11,943 nucleotides of DNA from Desulfobacterales bacterium (GTDB lineage: Bacteria; Desulfobacterota; Desulfobacteria; Desulfobacterales; JAFDCJ01): NCBI GenBank assembly GCA_020345785.1, contig CP070771.1, positions 605,696 through 617,638 of the forward strand, given 5' to 3'. How positions within the stretch are numbered: the first letter of the stretch is position 1; every line of letters starts with the position of its first letter. Below, in pieces: positions 6,399 to 11,943 of the stretch. The notes under the pieces were generated by a model that was not told the DNA's origin, made no database searches, and was given only the letters and a program-made list of their open reading frames with translations. The translations under genes and the position numbers were made by a program.

Positions 6399-6851
6399 CG
6401 TTACGCAGTCTTAATTGTACATTCGTCATCTAACAGTCAAAAAATTTAAATTACAATAGGGTATAGAATGTAGTTGCAGGATGAAGAAGCAGTATTTAAT
6501 CCATTTGCTTTGCTGCGCTCTGAAGCTTTAGCTCGAATCCCGCCGTATTGAAGTAATAGAAAAATCAAAAATTTTTTTGATATTTCGCGGTTACGCGGAT
6601 TGCTGTTCAACCCGATCGATTCAGCTACCGTATTATTATTTTCAAAATACAGTCGATGCAGTATGGCTCCAGGCATTTTAATGGTTTATTTTTATATGAA
6701 ACCGCACATAATTAGTCCGGCCTGAAAAATAACGATACCGGATTTGGATAAAACATAGCCTTCCAATTGAGACTGATGAGAGTGTTCAATGTTGTCCGGA
6801 CCGATCGAATAATCCATGCTGGACAATCAAGCGAGCAGGCAGTTTTGAGGT
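6399..6851. other. Divergent intergenic region between regulator and kinase
   Basis: This 453-base AT-rich region separates the minus-strand regulator operon from the plus-strand kinase. It has the candidate promoter at 6414-6440 and an A/T inverted repeat (TCAAAAA at 6565-6571, TTTTTTTGA at 6572-6580) that could act as a weak terminator in either direction. A 76-codon minus-strand frame (6446-6676) has no recognisable similarity or ribosome site. No convincing promoter for the kinase at 6852 was found. Confidence 0.5.
6414..6440 (-). promoter_or_regulatory. Candidate sigma-70 promoter for the regulator operon
   Basis: On the minus strand, TTGACT (6440-6435) and TACAAT (6419-6414) each match five of six consensus bases, with a slightly short 15-base spacer. 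An AT-rich tract (TAATTTAAATTTTT) precedes the -35 like an UP element. Transcription would start near 6407, giving a leader of about 146 bases before the regulator, with the BON remnant inside it. Confidence 0.4.
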
Positions 6852-8117
6852 ATGAAAAAACTTCATAGCAACCCGGTAAAGCCGGTCGTTTTTCCTGGAG
6901 CACATCCGAAAAAAGACCGGAATAAAAACGTAGCACAAGCGCGAGCTGCTGCAAAAGATGCATACAATGGCCTCGAAATAATCGTGCGGGAACGCACCAT
7001 GCAGCTGGAAACAACCGTGACGGCCCTGGAAAAAGAAATGCAGGCCCGCAAAGATCTGGAAAACCAGCTGCGGCAGTGGTCACGGGTATTTATGGACGCC
7101 GCCGATCCGATCATCATTGAGAACCTGTCCGGTATCATCATCGATATGAACCGGGAGGCGGAAAGAAAGTACGGATGGAAGCGTCATGAGTTGATCGGCA
7201 AATCCATCCGCAGCCTGATCCCTGCCGCCCGGCATCATCGGGCAAAGCGCCTGCGCGAGCGCTGCCGCCGCGGAGAGGAGGTGCGCAACTGGGAGGGTCG
7301 GCGCCAGGACCGGAGGGGGCGGATTTTTTCGGTGTTGCTGACCGCGTTTCCCCTGCTGGATGAGTCCGCCAAGGTTGTTTCCGTGGCGACCATTGCCAAA
7401 GACATCACGGGGCGCAAGCAGATGGAAAAGGAACTGGTAATTTCCCGAAAGTATCTGCAAAAGTTGTCGCGCAAGAGTATCGAGGTCCTCGAAAACGACC
7501 GCCGTACGACCGCCAAGGAACTGCACGACAGTATCGGCGCCAGCCTGGCGGCCATTAAATTTCGGTTGGAAGATATTCGCGATGAGATTTTCCAAAAACC
7601 CGAGAACGCCGCCGCTTGCCTCGACGAAACGATTTTCTTCCTGCAGGCGGCCATCAAAGAAACCAAACAGATTTCTGCCAGCTTGCGACCCGCCATACTC
7701 GATGACCTCGGCCTTTTATCCACCCTCATGTGGTATACGAGACACTTCGCAAAACAATTCGGCGATATTCAATTGATCCCCCAAATAGCGCTCCGGGAAG
7801 AGGATATTCCCGAAACCCTCAAAATCGTTATTTATCGCGTGCTGCAGGAATCACTGCACAATGCCGCCAAACACGGAAGGGCCACCGAGATCTCCATCGG
7901 CCTGAATGGCGACGCGCATCGGATCACATTAGAAGTTGCCGACAATGGCTGCGGCTTTGATGTTCAGGAAACACTCCGCCGGCAGGATCCCCTGAGCGGA
8001 TATGGTCTGGCGAGCATGCGGGAGCGTGCTGAGATTGTCGGTGGCTCTCTTACGATTAATTCCTCTCCCGGAAAGGGTACGCGCATCAAGATGATACTTA
8101 TCTCCGCTCCCCCTTAG
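6852..8117 (+). CDS. PAS-domain sensor histidine kinase, NarL-partner type
   Basis: A 421-residue cytoplasmic kinase with no membrane segment. In order: a basic N-terminus; coiled coil at about 28-75 (NGLEIIVRERTMQLETTVTA…); a PAS domain at about 76-190 (SRVFMDAADPIIIENLSGII to VATIAKDITGRKQ); a HisKA_3 dimerisation helix with phospho-acceptor H225 (TAKELHDSIGASLAAIK); and an ATPase domain with N337 (LHNAAKHG), D364 (VADNGCGFD), GYGLASMRERAEIVGG and GKGTRIK. All catalytic motifs are present. The PAS ligand is unknown. It is divergent from the NarL-type regulator at 5595-6260, its likely partner. The kinases at 2978 and 4310 align with it through the C-terminal half and look like damaged paralogues. 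ATG 6852 has GAGG only one base before it, closer than ideal, but no better start exists ahead of the coiled coil. Confidence 0.93.
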   Translation: MKKLHSNPVKPVVFPGAHPKKDRNKNVAQARAAAKDAYNGLEIIVRERTMQLETTVTALEKEMQARKDLENQLRQWSRVFMDAADPIIIENLSGIIIDMNREAERKYGWKRHELIGKSIRSLIPAARHHRAKRLRERCRRGEEVRNWEGRRQDRRGRIFSVLLTAFPLLDESAKVVSVATIAKDITGRKQMEKELVISRKYLQKLSRKSIEVLENDRRTTAKELHDSIGASLAAIKFRLEDIRDEIFQKPENAAACLDETIFFLQAAIKETKQISASLRPAILDDLGLLSTLMWYTRHFAKQFGDIQLIPQIALREEDIPETLKIVIYRVLQESLHNAAKHGRATEISIGLNGDAHRITLEVADNGCGFDVQETLRRQDPLSGYGLASMRERAEIVGGSLTINSSPGKGTRIKMILISAPP

Positions 8118-8175
8118 CAGCAAAAGTTCTTCTAGATGAAACAAAGGCGAACCCGAAGAAAGGCGCGGTGTAGAT

Positions 8176-8214
8176 TTCGGACGGCTAAGTCCGAAGCCAA
8201 TCCACCTGCTTCGG
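8176..8214. terminator. Overlapping hairpins between convergent genes
   Basis: TTCGGAC (8176-8182) pairs with GTCCGAA (8189-8195), a 7-bp stem with loop GGCTAA. CCGAAGC (8191-8197) also pairs with GCTTCGG (8208-8214). They share bases 8191-8195, so only one can form at a time. The position between two converging genes suggests a two-way terminator, but there is no T-run, so this is tentative. Confidence 0.35.
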
Positions 8215-8248
8215 CGTTGGAAGGATACTTCTTATAGGGAATAGCTAG

Positions 8249-11200
8249 TCAATCTTTCCGGGAGGGGCGCTCCAAATTTCCCGTGCGGCCGTCGTCGCAG
8301 GGCTCATCGTCGTCATGCAGACGAGAATGCTCCGCCCACTCTGGGGCCTTCTGACAGATATTGTCTTGCGGCATGGTCGCGCCGGATCCTCCTTCAATAG
8401 ATTTGGGAATAGATTTGGGTTTCTCGGATTTTTCTTTTAACGAGAACTCCCGACCGGAACCGGGCGGCAGCTCATAGGTCTTGTCGTAAACACCTATTTT
8501 CAGGGGTTCTTCGCCGCCCCGAATGGTGCTGACTCTCAGCATGTCAGTCGTCATTTCGATATCCAGAAAGTGGGATCGGTATCTAATTTTTAATTTCAAG
8601 CGGCTTAGATCTTCCGGCAGACAGGGGTTGAAATACAGCACGTCGCCGCGCGTCACGATGCCGGTATAGCCCCGCTGGAGCTGATCTACGGTGCCGGCCA
8701 TGGCGCCGAGGTGGATGCCTTCCGGTGTGGTTCCACCCTGGATGTCAGACACATCGCTTTGCAGGGCCTCACAGAAAAGTTTCCAGGAACGGGACCGGTC
8801 ACTGCGCGCCAGCACCCATGAATGAACCACCCGGCTCAGGGTCGATCCGTGTGAGGTGCGCTGCAGGTAATAGTCGATATTTTTGGGAATCGTTTCGTAG
8901 TCAAAGGAGTAGCCCAGCTGTTCGAAGATTTCTTTCAATTCTTCGGCGGACAGAAGATAAAACAGCATCAGCACATCGGCCTGCTTGGAGGCTTTGTAAC
9001 GGTTGGGCGTATCGTCTTCGGCTTCCAGAATCCGGTCCAGCCGCTGAATATCATCGTACTTTCGCCGGTAGCCTTCCCAGTCGAATTCAGCGAGTTGATC
9101 GTATCCCTCAAACTGGCTGATAATGCCCTCGTCGTGAAAGACCAACCGCATCTTGCGGCTGATGTCTTCCCAGAGCCGGAATTCCTCGGCTGCAAGGTCC
9201 AGTTTGCCGCACACCTCCCGCCGCACATCCTCCGGCAGAAGATCAAGTACCTCGCGGGTGCGATTGAGCACCCAGACGACCATAATATTGGTATAGGCGT
9301 TGTTGTCCATACCGGGACGTTCCGAATCCGGATAGGCGTCGTGGTATTCGTCGGGCCCCATGACACCGAGAATTTCGTAGCGATCCAGCTCAGAGTTGTA
9401 GCTGGCGAGGTTGGCCAGAAAACGGGCGATTTCCAGCATCATTTCCGCCCCATAGAAGGCCATAAATTCCATATCGCGGGTCACCTGGAAGTAATGGTAC
9501 AAATTGTAGGCAATGGCGGCATTGACGTGCCGCTGCAGATGGCTGTTGTCCGGAATCCAGCGGCCTGATTTCGGATTGAGGTGGACTTTCTGGCTTTCTT
9601 CACGTCCGCTGCTGCCGCTTTGCCAGGGGAACATAGCACCGCGGAAGCCGGCCTGACGGGCATTGACCCGGGCTGCATCGAGCCGCCGATAGCGGTACAT
9701 CAGCAGCTGCCGGGTGATTTCCGGCAGTCGCAAATTGATCAGCGGGAAAATGAACAGCTCGTCCCAGAAGATATGTCCACGATAGGCTTCGCCGTGCCAG
9801 CCCCGCGAAGGAACCCCGACATCAAGATCCATATTCATGGTGTTCATGGAAGTGCACTGCAACAGGTGAAAAATGTATAAATGGACGATCATGCCAATGC
9901 GGTTTCCCTGCTGCTGGTTGTGGTTCTCCAGCTCGATGCCGAAGCGCTGCCAGAGATGTTCCCAGGCCTGGGCGTGGCTCTGCAGCAGACGGTTGAATGG
10001 TTCGGCCGAACGGGTCGCGTTGCGGGCCTCCAGACCGCACTCGGATACGGCCGGATCCCGCGATGTATAGAAACTGGCGATTTTTTCGACCGTGACGGTT
10101 TGGTTCACCTCGATCGGAACGTCGAAAAGCTGGGCGACAAAGCCGGTTTCCTGCAGCGTGCGGCGGTCCACGGGCACCGGACGGCCTTCGCTGAAAACCT
10201 GCGTTCTGGCAGCCAGAGCCACCCGCAATTCGGACTGATTGGTTTCCATTTTCAAAAAGACGGTGTCGTTCGCCGGCTGTGCGGTTTCCAGCGGTGTGAG
10301 GTGAAGGTTGTTCAGGTCCCGATAGCGTTTGACACCGTTATTGACGATGCGGCCGTCGAGGATCGAGCGAAACTCGACGCGTCCCGACCAATTTTCAGCG
10401 ATAAGTGTCATTTCCAGGCCGGCCAGATGGGCCCGGCTCATGTGGACGAACCGGCGTTCGATCAGACGGGTCACGCGGCGGTGGTCATCGCTGAAGCAGA
10501 TGGTGCGCAGCAGGATACCGTTGCGGATATCCAGCTCCTGGCAATATTCCAGCACCTCAACCTTGGAAAGATCGAACCAGTCGCTGTGTTCGAATCGGAA
10601 ATTCAACGGCAGCCAGTTGGGCATATTGACCAGATCTTCGTTTTCAATAATTCTGCCGACCTTTTCCGTCTTAAGCCGATTGTAGCCGCCTGCCAGATAA
10701 GTACCGGGATAGTGAATCCCATCATCTTCGGATTCCGGACCCGCGCCGCGGGTGGCAAAATAGCCGTTTCCCAGTGTGCACAGCGCCTCCCGCAATTTTT
10801 CCTCTTCAGGTTCGAAGCCGTTGTAGATCAGTCGCCAGGCGCGCAAATCCGCTGCCTGCTGAAGTTTGTCCGCCAGTTTGCGTAAAAAGTGCTTTACTTC
10901 CTGCGGATCTCGCAGTCGATAGCGCGCGGCGCTGTCGTTTGCATCCGTGTCGTCGACCAGAATGCCGATACCGTCGCTGCGAATCTCTTGAAACGCATCT
11001 TCATCTGTGACATCGTCGCCGATGTAAACCGGCATCGCGGCACTGCACGCCGGCTTGAGGGCATCCTTCATAAGCCAGCGCACCGCCCGGCCTTTGTGCC
11101 AGTCCACGTCCGGCTGCAGCTCAAATATCTTTTTGCCGCCGGACAGCCGCAAGCCGGATCGATGGGCGTGAATCTCCCGCACGGCCTCTTCCACGGCGGG

Positions 11201-11943
11201 TGCATCCTCCTCCGCCACTTCGCGGTAGTGAACAGCAACAGCAAACTTCTTGCGTTCGACCCGACAACCGTCGATGGCCGACAGCCGTTTTTGGAGGGCT
11301 TCTTCGGCGCGGTCGATTTCCGGCAGCAACCGGCGGCCCTCGGGGTGCTCCCGCCGTTTTCCGCCGGGGCCGGCGATATCAAAGCCGTGACTGCCGGCGT
11401 AATACAGTTCATCGATGCCGACCCGCTGTTGAACGTCCTGCAGATCGCGTCCGCTGACAATCGCCACCGGGCAATTGGCCGCCAGCTTGCGGATGATCTG
11501 TTGCATGCTTCTGCTAAGCTCGGCATCCTCGGGACGCCGCACAATCGGGGTCAGCGTACCGTCGTAGTCGAGAAAAACGGCCATTATGCGTCCGGCCAGG
11601 CGGCCGTAGATTTCGTTGGCGTGCTGCAGAGCGGAAGGCAAACCCTTTTCGGCCTCTGCAGCGGGCGGCTGCTCATCGATGCCGATTTCGCAGAGGTCGG
11701 ACACGACCACATCGGCCCCGTGTTCTGCCAGGGCAGCGCTTTGATTGTTGCGATTCACGCCAATGACGCAGGCAAAATGGCCGAGCTTGCCGGCTTGGAC
11801 GCCCGCCAGCGCGTCTTCCACGACCGCGGCGCGCTCCGGTCGCACACCCAGCTGTCGTGCGGCCGCCAGAAATATGTCCGGCGCCGGTTTGCCGTCCAGG
11901 TTGTGTTCGGCAGCATCCCGGCCGTCGACGATGACGTCGAACA
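8249..11943 (-). CDS. Fused beta-PGM-like HAD / trehalose-phosphatase / GH65 phosphorylase, N-terminus cut by window edge
   Basis: The frame is open to the right edge, giving at least 1230 residues. Order from the N-terminus: the end of a beta-phosphoglucomutase-type HAD domain (KPAPDIFLAAARQLG, motif III Lys at 11888-11890; VVEDALAGVQAG near 11816); a complete trehalose-6-phosphate phosphatase with FLDYDGTL (nucleophile at 11567-11569), SGR (11447-11455), Lys of DWHKGRA (11093-11095) and YIGDDVTDEDAF (about 11017); then a whole GH65 enzyme with GHIFWDE, the acid Glu of GPDEYH (9347-9349), KQADV (8984-8986) and TSHGSTLS (about 8851), the last fitting a phosphorylase rather than a hydrolase. 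A charged tail of about 85 residues follows. Mycobacterial Rv2006 (OtsB1, 1327 aa) has this plan, so about 100 residues are probably missing here. Likely role: trehalose or related glucobiose metabolism. Which domains are active is not known; mycobacterial OtsB1 is reported as dispensable beside OtsB2. Confidence 0.93.
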   Translation of the reverse strand, partial: FDVIVDGRDAAEHNLDGKPAPDIFLAAARQLGVRPERAAVVEDALAGVQAGKLGHFACVIGVNRNNQSAALAEHGADVVVSDLCEIGIDEQPPAAEAEKGLPSALQHANEIYGRLAGRIMAVFLDYDGTLTPIVRRPEDAELSRSMQQIIRKLAANCPVAIVSGRDLQDVQQRVGIDELYYAGSHGFDIAGPGGKRREHPEGRRLLPEIDRAEEALQKRLSAIDGCRVERKKFAVAVHYREVAEEDAPAVEEAVREIHAHRSGLRLSGGKKIFELQPDVDWHKGRAVRWLMKDALKPACSAAMPVYIGDDVTDEDAFQEIRSDGIGILVDDTDANDSAARYRLRDPQEVKHFLRKLADKLQQAADLRAWRLIYNGFEPEEEKLREALCTLGNGYFATRGAGPESEDDGIHYPGTYLAGGYNRLKTEKVGRIIENEDLVNMPNWLPLNFRFEHSDWFDLSKVEVLEYCQELDIRNGILLRTICFSDDHRRVTRLIERRFVHMSRAHLAGLEMTLIAENWSGRVEFRSILDGRIVNNGVKRYRDLNNLHLTPLETAQPANDTVFLKMETNQSELRVALAARTQVFSEGRPVPVDRRTLQETGFVAQLFDVPIEVNQTVTVEKIASFYTSRDPAVSECGLEARNATRSAEPFNRLLQSHAQAWEHLWQRFGIELENHNQQQGNRIGMIVHLYIFHLLQCTSMNTMNMDLDVGVPSRGWHGEAYRGHIFWDELFIFPLINLRLPEITRQLLMYRYRRLDAARVNARQAGFRGAMFPWQSGSSGREESQKVHLNPKSGRWIPDNSHLQRHVNAAIAYNLYHYFQVTRDMEFMAFYGAEMMLEIARFLANLASYNSELDRYEILGVMGPDEYHDAYPDSERPGMDNNAYTNIMVVWVLNRTREVLDLLPEDVRREVCGKLDLAAEEFRLWEDISRKMRLVFHDEGIISQFEGYDQLAEFDWEGYRRKYDDIQRLDRILEAEDDTPNRYKASKQADVLMLFYLLSAEELKEIFEQLGYSFDYETIPKNIDYYLQRTSHGSTLSRVVHSWVLARSDRSRSWKLFCEALQSDVSDIQGGTTPEGIHLGAMAGTVDQLQRGYTGIVTRGDVLYFNPCLPEDLSRLKLKIRYRSHFLDIEMTTDMLRVSTIRGGEEPLKIGVYDKTYELPPGSGREFSLKEKSEKPKSIPKSIEGGSGATMPQDNICQKAPEWAEHSRLHDDDEPCDDGRTGNLERPSRKD

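Noticed and set aside
6446..6676. 76-codon minus-strand open frame upstream of the regulator operon
   Set aside because: No recognisable domain, no ribosome site, AT-rich region with an A/T inverted repeat; most likely chance.
6852..8117. Kinase as a membrane sensor
   Set aside because: No hydrophobic segment long enough to span a membrane is seen in the N-terminal part; it is a soluble PAS kinase.
9881..10885. Long 334-codon plus-strand frame inside the fused sugar enzyme
   Set aside because: Exactly antisense to the GH65 region, whose motifs are clear; high GC content favours long antisense frames and the product has no recognisable domain.

Overview
The window looks like chromosomal DNA of a Gram-negative, probably environmental bacterium. 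A deltaproteobacterial (Desulfobacterota-like) host is my best guess, because FabV, a DUF4124-like periplasmic protein, a NarL-type two-component cluster with many paralogues, degenerate 7-8 bp tandem repeats and a palindromic MITE-like element occur together. This is inference; there is no rRNA or other marker gene to settle it. Coding density is low on the left and in the middle, with several broken genes, and high on the right.

Layout. 1-1205: a complete FabV enoyl-ACP reductase (+). 1206-1652: no intact gene, with a possible coding remnant near 1441-1622. 1653-2087: a TerB-like small protein (-). 2255-2591: a small exported DUF4124-like protein (-) that appears to be split from its signal peptide by a one-base frameshift. 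2600-2660: short tandem repeats. 2680-2946: a fragment of the FtsH protease (-) with an in-frame stop and both ends missing. It abuts, back to back, a histidine kinase (2978-4060, +) whose N-terminal receiver domain is cut in half. 4061-4362: repeats and hairpins. 4310-4720: a second kinase reduced to its ATPase domain (+). 4721-5216: non-coding DNA holding a 134-154 bp MITE-like inverted-repeat element and an 8-bp-period repeat. 5217-6260: a TPR protein and a NarL-type response regulator that form a two-gene minus-strand operon, preceded by a BON-domain remnant in the same frame and a candidate promoter. 6852-8117: an intact cytoplasmic PAS histidine kinase (+). 8118-8248: hairpins between convergent genes. 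8249 to the right edge: most of a giant fused enzyme (-), read as a beta-phosphoglucomutase-like HAD domain, trehalose-6-phosphate phosphatase and GH65 glycoside phosphorylase, resembling the three-domain plan of mycobacterial Rv2006 (OtsB1).

How it works together. The intact kinase (6852-8117) and the divergently encoded response regulator (5595-6260) are the likely working signalling pair; the two other kinases are damaged paralogues of the intact one. The fused enzyme would join release of trehalose from trehalose-6-phosphate to phosphorolysis of a glucobiose and conversion of beta-glucose-1-phosphate to glucose-6-phosphate. I see no clearly new multi-gene system. The most unusual content is the cluster of truncated, duplicated signalling genes bordered by short tandem repeats, the MITE-like element, and the three-domain sugar enzyme.
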